Shown piece after piece: positions 43,822-52,560 of a DNA stretch of 64,000 bases; positions within the stretch are counted from its first letter, which is position 1; each line of letters opens with the position of its first letter. The stretch covers positions 186,001-250,000 of the forward strand of contig CAJTBF010000004.1 of the NCBI GenBank assembly GCA_910574195.1, in the 5' to 3' direction. A program made the translations under genes and the position numbers. This DNA is from Lachnospiraceae bacterium. Lineage in GTDB: Bacteria; Bacillota; Clostridia; Lachnospirales; Lachnospiraceae. Below the pieces are notes generated by a model. It saw only the letters and a list, made by a program, of their open reading frames with translations, ran no database searches and was not told where the DNA came from.

Positions 43822-44931
43822 TTATCGCCGAACCGTGCATTCTTTTTCCTGCCGAAAAACTTCCCAAATATGTTCCGCAAATCGTGCCGCCTTTTGTGCA
43901 ATCTGTTCCACCTGTAAAATGCTGCCCGGATCATTTGCCGTTTCAATCAGTGCAAAATTCCCCGGAAGAATAAACGTCTTATTCATATTCAGGCCGCTGA
44001 TTAACTGACGGGCCACAAGATCACCGCCGCTATATCCCGAGACAATGATGGAAAACAAATATTTTTCATAGAACTGCCGTTTTCGGAACAGCGCCGTCAA
44101 CCGGTTGATAAACGCGGTCAGATTGGCCCCCAAAGCATCATTATAATTGGGACAGAGCAAAAGCAGTGCGTCACAGGTTTCTACGGCAGGATACACTTCT
44201 TCGACGATCACCCCGCCATAGTAGCATTCCGATCTCTGGCCGTAATGAAAACACATCTGGTACGGACACCCCTGACAGTCATAAATCTTTCCGTTGTGCA
44301 GCGCGATCTCCTGAATCCGGCAGACATTCTCCAGGTGCATCCGAACCATCCGCCACAAAGAAAGGGTATTGGACGTCTCATAATTACTGGCATGAAGACA
44401 CAACAGCCGCGGATTTTTTTTATACGGTTTCTGAAATGCCAGCAGCCTTTGCAGCATCCGCCTTGCGGATTCCAGATAAGCTCCCGGCAGATCCAGATGC
44501 AGATTTGCCGCCGTAATCCGAAAATTCTGAAGACTTTTTGTCCCTTCCACCAAAGGCTGTCCGATAAAAAGACATCCGGACATATTGGCGGAAAACACCA
44601 CCTCTCTGGCTACGGACTTGGTATCCAGTTCCGAGTCTCCATCTATCAGGAGTCCTGCCGTACTACCTTCCATACCATGCGGATTCCTGCGGATACATTG
44701 CAGCATAGCATACAGTTCCAGATTGATTCCGGTACTTCCAATTGCAACGGCAAACAGAATGCTTTTTCCTTGTAGCTGTCCCGGAAGCAGCATGCTTTGT
44801 TCCAGTTCCGATGCCCGGCGAATCCAGAAAACTTCCGATTCCTTTTTTTTCAGACATTCTGCCAGAAGATCGTCCAACCTTTGGGCGACCGATTCCGTTT
44901 CACATTCCGGTTTCAAAACGACCAACTTCAT
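43822..44931 (-). CDS. Flavodoxin-like (NADPH-dependent FMN reductase-type) protein
   Basis: The 369-residue protein starts MKLVVLKPECETESVAQRL, overlapping the LDH-like gene stop by four bases. The first half (to about 160) is a domain of unknown kind with LPGQLQGKSILFAVAIGSTGINLELYAMLQCIRRNP. The second half is flavodoxin-like: RLLCLHASNYETSNTLSLWRMVRMHL, IYDCQGCPYQMCFHYGQRSECYYGG (cysteines that may bind a cluster) and DALLLLCPNYNDALGANLTAFINRLTALF. It looks like an FMN-dependent reductase, as in the iron-sulfur flavoprotein group. It is coexpressed with the LDH-like protein. The specific reaction is not known. Confidence 0.65.
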   Translation of the reverse strand: MKLVVLKPECETESVAQRLDDLLAECLKKKESEVFWIRRASELEQSMLLPGQLQGKSILFAVAIGSTGINLELYAMLQCIRRNPHGMEGSTAGLLIDGDSELDTKSVAREVVFSANMSGCLFIGQPLVEGTKSLQNFRITAANLHLDLPGAYLESARRMLQRLLAFQKPYKKNPRLLCLHASNYETSNTLSLWRMVRMHLENVCRIQEIALHNGKIYDCQGCPYQMCFHYGQRSECYYGGVIVEEVYPAVETCDALLLLCPNYNDALGANLTAFINRLTALFRKRQFYEKYLFSIIVSGYSGGDLVARQLISGLNMNKTFILPGNFALIETANDPGSILQVEQIAQKAARFAEHIWEVFRQEKECTVRR

Positions 44932-45932
44932 AGCAGATTCTCCAGTTTCCGGTAGGACTCCTGCAGTCTGTGAAACAAAGCCGGAGGAAGCGGAAACTCC
45001 TCCCATTCCACTCCGCATTCCGTGGTCCGATTTTTGCCGCCAAAATAGATCCCACCCAGATAATTGGAACTGTAATTCCACTCTCCCTTCAGCACTCGCA
45101 GAATCGTCAACGCCCCGGAGGAAACAGCAGGCGCAATATAAGGTTTAAAACCAACGTCACGCACCAGCAGATTCGCCCGGATCACCTGTTCTGTGAGAGA
45201 AACCGAACGTTCTTCGTCGTAATGCTCTGTTAAAATACTGTTTGCCACTACCAGTTCCCTGCCATGGGAACCAAACACTCTTCCTTCCGTCAGAAAATCC
45301 TGAAACCGCTCTTCCCTGCGTGCGAAATAAACCGCCCTCGCATTCATCACACCCAGTCCGCACCCCTGAACCTGCTCCGGCATCAATCCATTCCTCCCCC
45401 GCCGGGAAGACAAAAGCACTTCCTTACACAATAATTCTACGGGATCCGACATCACCAGGAATAGGCCCTGATACCCCGCTTCACCGGCTTTCTGTGCATA
45501 CCAGGAGACAATCTTTCTGTTCGCCTCAAATTGCGCCATCCGGACGTCCTCCTGCTCTTTTCCAATGGCGGGAACCTGTTTTGCCACACAAAATACGAAC
45601 ACATCACAGTCAAATAGATCCTCTTCTTTCACACCGTACACCGGCGGGATCCGTCTTCCCCCAAAGGGATCATAGATCTGATTCAGTTCCAGTTCCAGCC
45701 GCCGTACCTGCGCTTCCTGCAGATCATAGATTCCCAGCGCATCAATCACATCGCCTCCCAACATCGCCAGTCCCGTCAAGGTGGTTCTTCCCACATCGCC
45801 AAGACCTGCCAGATGTATTTTCTTCCGCTCCTCTGGCATCCTGCACAGCCAGGAAGGACAAAATCTCCTCCCCGCCTCCCGCTGCCGTTTCAAATTCTGC
45901 AGAGATAACACCGCTTCTGTTCTGTTACACAT
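44928..45932 (-). CDS. Lactate/malate dehydrogenase-like NAD-binding protein
   Basis: The 334-residue protein carries an LDH/MDH-type Rossmann start, KIHLAGLGDVGRTTLTGLAMLGGDVIDALGIYDLQEAQVRRLELELNQI, after a 35-residue N-terminal extension. CDVFVFCVAKQVPAIGKEQEDVRMAQFEANRKIVSWYAQKAGEAGYQGLFLVMSDPVELLCKEVLL follows the expected layout (substrate loop, NPVD-like SDPVE). The catalytic His region is VFGSHGRELVV. The replacements (SDPVE for NPVD) make it a divergent member whose substrate may not be lactate or malate. A GGAGG site precedes the ATG. It forms an operon with the flavodoxin-like gene. Confidence 0.7.
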   Translation of the reverse strand: MCNRTEAVLSLQNLKRQREAGRRFCPSWLCRMPEERKKIHLAGLGDVGRTTLTGLAMLGGDVIDALGIYDLQEAQVRRLELELNQIYDPFGGRRIPPVYGVKEEDLFDCDVFVFCVAKQVPAIGKEQEDVRMAQFEANRKIVSWYAQKAGEAGYQGLFLVMSDPVELLCKEVLLSSRRGRNGLMPEQVQGCGLGVMNARAVYFARREERFQDFLTEGRVFGSHGRELVVANSILTEHYDEERSVSLTEQVIRANLLVRDVGFKPYIAPAVSSGALTILRVLKGEWNYSSNYLGGIYFGGKNRTTECGVEWEEFPLPPALFHRLQESYRKLENLL

Positions 45933-46010
45933 AGCTTCTTCCTCCTACGACAGTTCTATCCGCATCTTTTACAATCTCTTCCTCCCCGTTTCTTATAAAA
46001 AGAGGTATCC

Positions 46011-46062
46011 CGCATTTTATGTGCTTCGCACGAGCGGACGCTTCGCATCCGACAAGGTATAT
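46011..46062. repeat. Interspersed repeat copy C, overlapping a gene end
   Basis: CCCGCATTTTATGTGCTTCGCACGAGCGGACG (46012-46043) matches copy A (26308-26340) almost throughout, then ATCCGACAAGGTATATAG matches copy B. Two small hairpins are visible (GTGCTTCGCAC; CGGACGCTTCGCATCCG). The last about 15 codons of the 1607-residue protein (LYTLSDAKRPLVRST) are encoded by this repeat. Confidence 0.65.
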
Positions 46063-49000
46063 AGGCAGGAAATATTGCGGAGTCTCTTTAATCTCTTTTT
46101 TTCATATTCCAGATAAGAGGATGGAGTTTCATAGGATGTTTCCAATACCTCCATGCCAAGATCCGGGCACCGGGGTTCCGCCATAACCTCTCCCAGACGG
46201 CGTACCGTTAATTTCCGCCCGGTCAGTTTCTGATATTCTTTTTCCAGAAGCGACAGAAGGGCCTGCGCATTTTCCAGACAGAGTTCCGACAACTGGTAGT
46301 ACCCCTCCGCGGAAATCCCTGCCAGATAATGCGGCACCTGGTAAGGCAGGATCGAATTGACCGAGGGAAGGATCATTGTCTGTATTTTTCCCTGATTTTC
46401 CTTCATGATACTATCCCCGCCGATAAAAGGATACATGCCGGATTCCATAAACCACGCCCGCATACTGGGCAGAAAATACACACTGTCAATCTTTTTTCCC
46501 TGTTGATCGGCCAGGTCTTTCCCTCTTCCGGACAGAACGCCCACAATAATTTTACTTACTTCAATTCCCTCTTTTTCCAGCAGCGGATCAATTCCTTTCA
46601 TTCGATATCCTTTGTGGTACAGGTCATCCACAAGAATCACCGGCCTTTGAAATGACTTCACGGTGCGGATCTGAATGGCAAGATTGGCCCCGTTCGGATA
46701 TCCTTTGATCTCAAATCGTTCCATATCCGGAAAATAGATTTTCTCCGCATCCAGTTCCTTTGTCACACAATTGGGCACCAGCATTCCCCTTAGGATTCTC
46801 CCAAAAGGTACGCACATCTTTTTTCCCAGAACCCTCTTCACAGCCTGCACCATCGGCACCTGGTTCTCCTGGGTAATCTTTTGAATCAGACGATGATTCA
46901 GAACCCCCGCGTCGATACACAAGACCAGATTTCCCGGATACAGCCGTGTAAATGCCTGCTGCAGCCGCCGCCTCTGCTCCCATATTTTCTCTTTCATAAT
47001 CCGGCTGCTGCGAAACGGTTCTTTCAATGACATACAGGCATCCCCAAACAATACGATGGGATTGCGCAGATCTACGAGATAACACTCTTCTTCCAGAGGA
47101 AGACGTACAAATCCCTGTGTCAGAAGAAGCTCCCTGTTCTCTGTACCGCCTCTGCAAAACGCATAGGTATATTCTAATTCCGCACAGCGAAGCAGCATTT
47201 CCGTCAAAACAGCCTGCCGGCTGTCCGCCACATCTTCGGCTTTTTTTCCAAAAATACCGGATATCACAGCAATTTTTCCCGAAGCATGTTTCCGTAAATA
47301 CTCTGCCGTCTCCAAATCCCGAAATTCTTCATAAAGATGACGAAGCGACAGGCGGTGAAACAATACGATCCCTATAATCTGCCGATATTGCTGTCCGTCC
47401 CGGATCAGAACTGCTTCTTCCTTCTCCAGATGTGCGGCAGCAGGATTCCGTCCATAATCCCAGTATGTTTTCAGAATCCCCATCATCAGCTCTTTTTTCA
47501 TTCCTGCATCGATCTGTTCTTCATAGTAGACATCCACCGGCACGCTTGCCGTCATAAACTTGAACATAGGTTCCCTGGTATACAGCCCCATATCGTAAAT
47601 ATAATTCTGCACATTCTGATCTACCAGATTGGAAATATCCCGGTTTCGGTCAATATGCTCCCGAATCTTTGTGGAACTGATCTCCTCATATGCCTTCGGC
47701 AGAGTCAAAATGAAAACATCTCCACGAATCGTCTGCCTGTTCTCCACATAGAATTCCTTTTGCTCCCGATCCTCTTCCGAAATATCCTTCCAGGAAGAAG
47801 TCGTTCCCTTCCATGGATTCTTCCGCATGAAAATGATATGTGGAAACTGATGCACCGAGGATTCTTCCACAGGATTTTTATATGCGGAAGCATGTTCCAC
47901 CACATCACTTCCCACCACCAGATATACTTCTCTTTGCGGAAAACATTCCCGCAAGCATTTCAAATCCGATGGATTTGCAATATTCACCGGAATCTCCTCC
48001 GGGAAAAGATACACGTCCGGCAGATCCGCCACCGACATCTTTACAATCTTTTTCCGAATCTGAAAGGGTTGCGTCTTTTTCGACCAGGAAAATTCATCCA
48101 ATGCAAGGTACACCCGAAATCCTCGTTTCTGAATTTCCCTTACAATCTCTTTATGCCCCAGAGAAAACGGATCGAATGTCCCAGGAAAAAACGCGATCTT
48201 TTCGGCATGTACGGAACTAATTTTTTCGTACAGGAACAGGTAATCCGACAAAAACCGATAAATATGATTCAACGCGGCCGCATTGTGATATAAATGCACA
48301 TTGTTCTGTTCCTTGCCCAGTAAGGTCAAAATTTTCCGCCCGGTGGACCGAAAGTAACTGCACTTTTGCTCCAGATCCAGCCGATCACTTCCAAAAATAT
48401 TATGCCCGATAATATAGAATGCTTCCCGGCTGACTTCTCCCCGGTAATGCGCCATCCCCCGGAAAAGCAGACCTTCGGAAATCTCCCGGCACCACGCATA
48501 GAACCGTTTTCTTTCAGGGGAGCGATGCCCGTAGGCAAAGAAATGCTGCAGAAGCATCCCGATGGTCTCCAACGTCACGATCGCCGATTTGGGATTGGTA
48601 CTGTCAATCATTTTGCGGAACAGCTCCAGCAGTTCCCGCTGCGCATCGCCGGAAAGGCAGAAAAAAATCTTCCCTAAATATTCCGGAATGTATTTTGAGA
48701 TAGAATATTCCCCGATTTCCAATCCCCGTACCAGCTCCATTGCAATCTCATATTTTTCCGTATCGGACAGATACTGAATCAGATAAGTCAATTCATTCCC
48801 CGCATGATGTTTAATTACGATACGATCGCTGTTCTGAAGCATATTCACCAGATGCGCGCATAACTGAAAAATTTCTTTCTTATCCCTCAGACAATATTCT
48901 TTTAAAATTTCCAGATTCACCAACTTAAAAATCCAGGGGGCGTCAATCTGCTGATTCTCCAAAAACAACCTGGATACCGTCTGTTTTTTCATCTGAAAGA

Positions 49001-50840
49001 ACAGAGCCGTTTTCTTTGTCTCCCCCAGATTCCGGTTGATTTTTCCGATCAGATACTGGCAGCACACCGGCAGCTCCTCCGCCGGAATCCTGCATGTTTC
49101 CAGCATGTTCCTTTCATCCTCATCCGGTCTCCAGCCCTGTTCCGTCCATAATTTCAAAAATCGAAGCGCTGTTGTATACAATTCCGGATTGTTACGCTCC
49201 AACGCCGTCCTTGCAAAAGAAAAAAGTACCTTCCTCTGTTCCTTTCCAAACATGCAGAAAGAAAAATCACCGGCACAGTCCATCAGAACAAATATCACCA
49301 GGTCGTCCCAGTCCTTTTTCGTATAATATTTCAAAAATCCTTTCAGGATATCCGGCTTCTTCTCCTCGGGCACCCGCTGGATTACCGTCGAAAACACCGT
49401 CTTCATGGCATAGCCAAGCCACCGTTTATGTTGTTCTGAAATCTTATGATCCGGAATCAGGACAAGCCGGAGTACTTCTTCCCATTTATCCGTCACGGAC
49501 GCGCCGCGGTCCAGCTCCAGAAAACCTTCCGGCACTTCCTTCTGGTAGTGAATCTCATAATCCGACACAAATTTCCCGATAATCCGCGCCGCCTGCCTGC
49601 GGATATCTCCGTCGCGGTGCATCATCATTTCGTAGAGAAATTTCATGGAAGCATCCTTCTGGGAATAGGTCATATACGTAGAATATTCCTCCAGAATATT
49701 CAAATAGGAGCGCACATTTCTCCAGTCCTTTTCACTCTTTGCCTCTTCCAGAAGACTTACAAACCGGCTTTCCTGTATCATATTGTGCATCACCACAATA
49801 TTGGACTGTATGGCCTTGTATTTCATGCGGTCCACAATTCCCTGCTGTTCTAGAAGAGAGGCACTTTTCTGTTTGGGCGCACCCTGGAAACCTTTCTCCA
49901 AATCCGGCGATACCCCGAAACTTTTCAGAAATTCTTCAAAATCTTTCAGCTTCTGAAACACCTTCCGGTAACGGTTTCGCTTTTTCTCATCCACATTGTC
50001 AAGCTTACTTAAGATTACGTCATAAGACTCATCCAGAGTCCAGAACCGAATGATCTCGCCGCCTTTTTTGTCCGGCACGCTTTTTACACGGAAATCGGCA
50101 TAGATCAATAACAGACTTTCAATTGAAAGATTTTCCAGTTCCAGATCCCATGTGGAATGATTGGCCGCAATATGCCCGATCGTTTCAAAATGAAACCGTT
50201 TGGAAAACTGCGCCGTATAATAATAATGTAGATACGGAACTCTCCGCGCTTCCCTGGAACGGCATCCAAACTTCCCGATATCATGAATCATAGCCGCCGA
50301 AGAGATCAGCGCCATATCAATCTGCACCGGCGTCTCTTTCAATTGACGTGCAATATGCATCGCAACAAAATGTACCCCGGCAATATGGCCCAATGTATTG
50401 AAGGGCGTCGCCTCCCTGGCGATTCGCAGAAACGCGTACACTTCCAATTCCCGGAAGGTTTGCAGATACTGCAGATATTCCTCTTTGACCCCGCTCTCCT
50501 CTACTTCTTCCTCCGACACGTCGGCAAAATCCCGGCAGCGGTCGAATGCCATCTGCTGTTTCTCCTGTTCCAGTAATGTTTCCAGAACTTCCAGATAAAA
50601 TTTTCTTGCAGGTTCCAATCCTTCCCGCGGCGTCCATTCGCCATACCCCGGAAAATAAATCTCGATAAACGACTGATATAAATCCCGCATCCAAACCGCA
50701 GTATCTTCAGAGTCCCGACAGAAATGATTCATAATCGGAAGACACTTTTCCAGCACCTCCCGGCAGCTCACTTCCCGAAACGGCACCGAACACTCTGCAA
50801 TGATCCTTTCTTTTTCTTTTTCCATGAAATACGTTTCCAT
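46017..50840 (-). CDS. 1607-residue multidomain protein: HD domain, helical repeats, NMNAT-like and phosphoribosyltransferase domains
   Basis: Domains read by eye, in order: (1) an HD-type domain at about 150-250 with GHIAGVHFVAMHIA, AAMIHDIGKFGCRSRE and HIAANHSTWDLE; (2) a long helical region about 340-860 with HEAT-like repeats (REMMMHRDGDIRRQAARIIGKFV type); (3) a nicotinate/nicotinamide-mononucleotide adenylyltransferase-like domain about 880-1090 with FFPGTFDPFSLGHKEIV, YLVVGSDVVEHASAYKN and the ISSTKIREHI motif; (4) an intermediate domain about 1100-1260; (5) a phosphoribosyltransferase domain about 1390-1480 with the PRPP motif VILVDDLYHKGYRM. A metal-dependent phosphohydrolase, an adenylyltransferase and a PRTase in one chain suggests a nucleotide/NAD-related enzyme or sensor. 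Function unproven. The start ATG has no strong ribosome site. The upstream region carries five 23-bp direct repeats. Confidence 0.75.
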   Translation of the reverse strand: METYFMEKEKERIIAECSVPFREVSCREVLEKCLPIMNHFCRDSEDTAVWMRDLYQSFIEIYFPGYGEWTPREGLEPARKFYLEVLETLLEQEKQQMAFDRCRDFADVSEEEVEESGVKEEYLQYLQTFRELEVYAFLRIAREATPFNTLGHIAGVHFVAMHIARQLKETPVQIDMALISSAAMIHDIGKFGCRSREARRVPYLHYYYTAQFSKRFHFETIGHIAANHSTWDLELENLSIESLLLIYADFRVKSVPDKKGGEIIRFWTLDESYDVILSKLDNVDEKKRNRYRKVFQKLKDFEEFLKSFGVSPDLEKGFQGAPKQKSASLLEQQGIVDRMKYKAIQSNIVVMHNMIQESRFVSLLEEAKSEKDWRNVRSYLNILEEYSTYMTYSQKDASMKFLYEMMMHRDGDIRRQAARIIGKFVSDYEIHYQKEVPEGFLELDRGASVTDKWEEVLRLVLIPDHKISEQHKRWLGYAMKTVFSTVIQRVPEEKKPDILKGFLKYYTKKDWDDLVIFVLMDCAGDFSFCMFGKEQRKVLFSFARTALERNNPELYTTALRFLKLWTEQGWRPDEDERNMLETCRIPAEELPVCCQYLIGKINRNLGETKKTALFFQMKKQTVSRLFLENQQIDAPWIFKLVNLEILKEYCLRDKKEIFQLCAHLVNMLQNSDRIVIKHHAGNELTYLIQYLSDTEKYEIAMELVRGLEIGEYSISKYIPEYLGKIFFCLSGDAQRELLELFRKMIDSTNPKSAIVTLETIGMLLQHFFAYGHRSPERKRFYAWCREISEGLLFRGMAHYRGEVSREAFYIIGHNIFGSDRLDLEQKCSYFRSTGRKILTLLGKEQNNVHLYHNAAALNHIYRFLSDYLFLYEKISSVHAEKIAFFPGTFDPFSLGHKEIVREIQKRGFRVYLALDEFSWSKKTQPFQIRKKIVKMSVADLPDVYLFPEEIPVNIANPSDLKCLRECFPQREVYLVVGSDVVEHASAYKNPVEESSVHQFPHIIFMRKNPWKGTTSSWKDISEEDREQKEFYVENRQTIRGDVFILTLPKAYEEISSTKIREHIDRNRDISNLVDQNVQNYIYDMGLYTREPMFKFMTASVPVDVYYEEQIDAGMKKELMMGILKTYWDYGRNPAAAHLEKEEAVLIRDGQQYRQIIGIVLFHRLSLRHLYEEFRDLETAEYLRKHASGKIAVISGIFGKKAEDVADSRQAVLTEMLLRCAELEYTYAFCRGGTENRELLLTQGFVRLPLEEECYLVDLRNPIVLFGDACMSLKEPFRSSRIMKEKIWEQRRRLQQAFTRLYPGNLVLCIDAGVLNHRLIQKITQENQVPMVQAVKRVLGKKMCVPFGRILRGMLVPNCVTKELDAEKIYFPDMERFEIKGYPNGANLAIQIRTVKSFQRPVILVDDLYHKGYRMKGIDPLLEKEGIEVSKIIVGVLSGRGKDLADQQGKKIDSVYFLPSMRAWFMESGMYPFIGGDSIMKENQGKIQTMILPSVNSILPYQVPHYLAGISAEGYYQLSELCLENAQALLSLLEKEYQKLTGRKLTVRRLGEVMAEPRCPDLGMEVLETSYETPSSYLEYEKKRLKRLRNISCLYTLSDAKRPLVRST

Positions 50841-50909
50841 CTGTCGCCTCCTCCCCGGTCTCCCATCCCATGAAAGACATCTGAAACTCTATCTGTGCAC
50901 AGCCTCTTC

Positions 50910-51024
50910 GCATATTGGTCCGCACCCTTTTTGGATATTAGTCCATAATCTTTTTGCATATTGGTCTACAACCTTTTTGGATATTGGTCCACAGCCCTTT
51001 TGGATATTGGTCCACAGCCCTTTT
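50910..51024. repeat. Five tandem 23-bp direct repeats upstream of the 1607-residue protein
   Basis: Units start at 50910, 50933, 50956, 50979 and 51002, with consensus GGATATTGGTCCACAGCCCTTTT. The last two are identical; the first three differ at two to five positions. Degenerate partial units flank both ends. The period is exactly 23 bp with no spacers, so it is not a CRISPR array. It lies between the gdhA end and the large gene, 70-185 bases upstream of the latter, so it may be a cluster of protein-binding sites (about two helical turns apart) in the leader or promoter. Confidence 0.85.
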
Positions 51025-51046
51025 GGATATTGGGATATATACAAAA

Positions 51047-51106
51047 GGGAAAAGCCGGAATCCTCCCCTGCAAAAAAATCACAGACAGGCCTTTTCCGGC
51101 TTTTCC
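51047..51106 (-). terminator. Terminator of gdhA
   Basis: GGAAAAGCCGGAA (51048-51060) pairs perfectly with TTCCGGCTTTTCC (51094-51106); the 33-base loop is long, and TTTTG follows on the minus strand. It is about 25 bases after the gdhA stop and next to the direct repeats. Confidence 0.65.
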
Positions 51107-51130
51107 TTTGATAAACAGTGCAACTTGTTA

Positions 51131-52477
51131 TCAGCAAACACCTTGTGCAAGCATCGCTTCCGCAACCTTCCGGAAACCGGCAAGATTCGCTCCCACTACA
51201 TAATTTCCAGAACATCCATAGCTTTCCGCCGCATTATGGATACTTTGGAAGATATCCTTCATAATTCTTCTCAACTGCTCATCCACCTCTTCTGCTGTCC
51301 AGGAAAGGTGTTCTGCATTCTGGGACATCTCCAGAGACGATACCGCCACGCCTCCTGCATTCACCGCCTTCGACGGAAGAACCGCAATGCCGTTTCGCAT
51401 CAGCAGATCCATTGCCTCCTGAGTAGTCGGCATATTGGATACTTCAATCAGGATCTTGCTTGCTCCTTCTTCTAAAATTCTACGCGCATCTTCTTCGTGA
51501 ATTTCGTTCTGCGTTGCGCATGGCATATAAATATCCGCATTTACTCTTCCCCACGGTTTTTCTCCCGCATGGTATTCCACGTGGAATTTATCCGCATAAT
51601 CTTTTACCATATCCCGGCAGGAAGCCCGCATCTCCAACAGATACTCTACCTTTTCTCCGGTTACGCCGTCTTTGTCATAAATATAACCGTCCGGGCCGGA
51701 AAGGCTCACCACTTTTCCGCCAAGTTCATTGATCTTCTTACATACGCCCCAGGAAACATTTCCGAATCCGGAAAGTGCAAAGGTCGTACCTGCGATCTCT
51801 TTTCCAATGCTCTTAAAATATTCTTCCGTAAAATATACCGCTCCATAGCCTGTTGCTTCCGTACGTCCCAGAGATCCGCCGTAAGCCAGGCCTTTTCCGG
51901 AAAGTGCTCCTGCTTTATAGGAACCGCAGATTCTCTTATATTGTCCGTACAGATAACCGATCTCTCTTGCACCCACTCCGATGTCTCCCGCCGGACAGTC
52001 TGTATCCGGCCCGATGTAACGGTACAGCTCCGTCATAAAGGACTGGCAGAACCGCATCACTTCTCCGTCGGATTTCCCTTTCGGATCAAAATCGGAACCG
52101 CCTTTTCCTCCGCCGATGGGCAAACCGGTCAAAGAGTTCTTAAAAATCTGCTCAAATCCCAGAAACTTGACTACACTCATATTCACGGAAGGCTGAAAAC
52201 GAAGTCCTCCTTTATAGGGCCCGATACTGCTGGAAAACTGTACACGGAATCCCCGGTTCACCTGTACTTTTCCCTGATCGTCCACCCAGGGAACCCGGAA
52301 GATTACCGCTTTTTCCGGTTCCACCAGACGTTCCAGAATCCCCGCTTTTTCATATCTGTCATCCTCATCCACAATCGGACGCAAAGAATTTAAAACCTCT
52401 CTTACCGTCTGCAGAAACTCCGGCTGATCCGGATTCTTCGCTTCTGTTTCTGCAATCACTCTATCTACATATGACAT
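51131..52477 (-). CDS. gdhA: NADP-type glutamate dehydrogenase
   Basis: GdhA interconverts 2-oxoglutarate plus ammonia and glutamate. The 448-residue protein starts MSYVDRVIAETEAKNPDQPEF; a TTG three codons earlier is less likely. Hallmarks: IGPYKGGLRFQPSVNMSVVKFLGFEQIFKNSLTGLPIGGGKGGSDFDPKGKSD near 90 (with the catalytic lysine in GGGKGGSDF), TDCPAGDIGVGAREIGYLYGQYKR near 162, and the NADP-binding FALSGFGNVSWGV near 240. In this neighbourhood it could recycle ammonia released from amino-compound catabolism. A perfect 11-bp stem hairpin lies just before it (52511-52539). Confidence 0.96.
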   Translation of the reverse strand: MSYVDRVIAETEAKNPDQPEFLQTVREVLNSLRPIVDEDDRYEKAGILERLVEPEKAVIFRVPWVDDQGKVQVNRGFRVQFSSSIGPYKGGLRFQPSVNMSVVKFLGFEQIFKNSLTGLPIGGGKGGSDFDPKGKSDGEVMRFCQSFMTELYRYIGPDTDCPAGDIGVGAREIGYLYGQYKRICGSYKAGALSGKGLAYGGSLGRTEATGYGAVYFTEEYFKSIGKEIAGTTFALSGFGNVSWGVCKKINELGGKVVSLSGPDGYIYDKDGVTGEKVEYLLEMRASCRDMVKDYADKFHVEYHAGEKPWGRVNADIYMPCATQNEIHEEDARRILEEGASKILIEVSNMPTTQEAMDLLMRNGIAVLPSKAVNAGGVAVSSLEMSQNAEHLSWTAEEVDEQLRRIMKDIFQSIHNAAESYGCSGNYVVGANLAGFRKVAEAMLAQGVC

Positions 52478-52510
52478 TTTCCCCAAACTCCATTTCTTGT
52501 GTTTTTTCTA

Positions 52511-52539
52511 TCCTGCCGGACCCCCAACGTCCGGCAGGA
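52511..52539. other. Perfect 11-bp stem hairpin between enolase-like and gdhA genes
   Basis: TCCTGCCGGAC and GTCCGGCAGGA frame a seven-base loop in the 83-base gap between the enolase-like stop and the gdhA start. It is not followed by a U tract on either strand, so it is more likely an RNA stabiliser or processing site than a terminator. Confidence 0.45.
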
Positions 52540-52560
52540 CGCTACCGATAAGACGACAAA

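Noticed and set aside
50910-51024. CRISPR array
   Set aside because: The 23-bp units are directly adjacent with no spacers, and no cas genes are near.
52511-52539. Rho-independent terminator between the enolase-like gene and gdhA
   Set aside because: The stem is perfect but no U tract follows on either strand.
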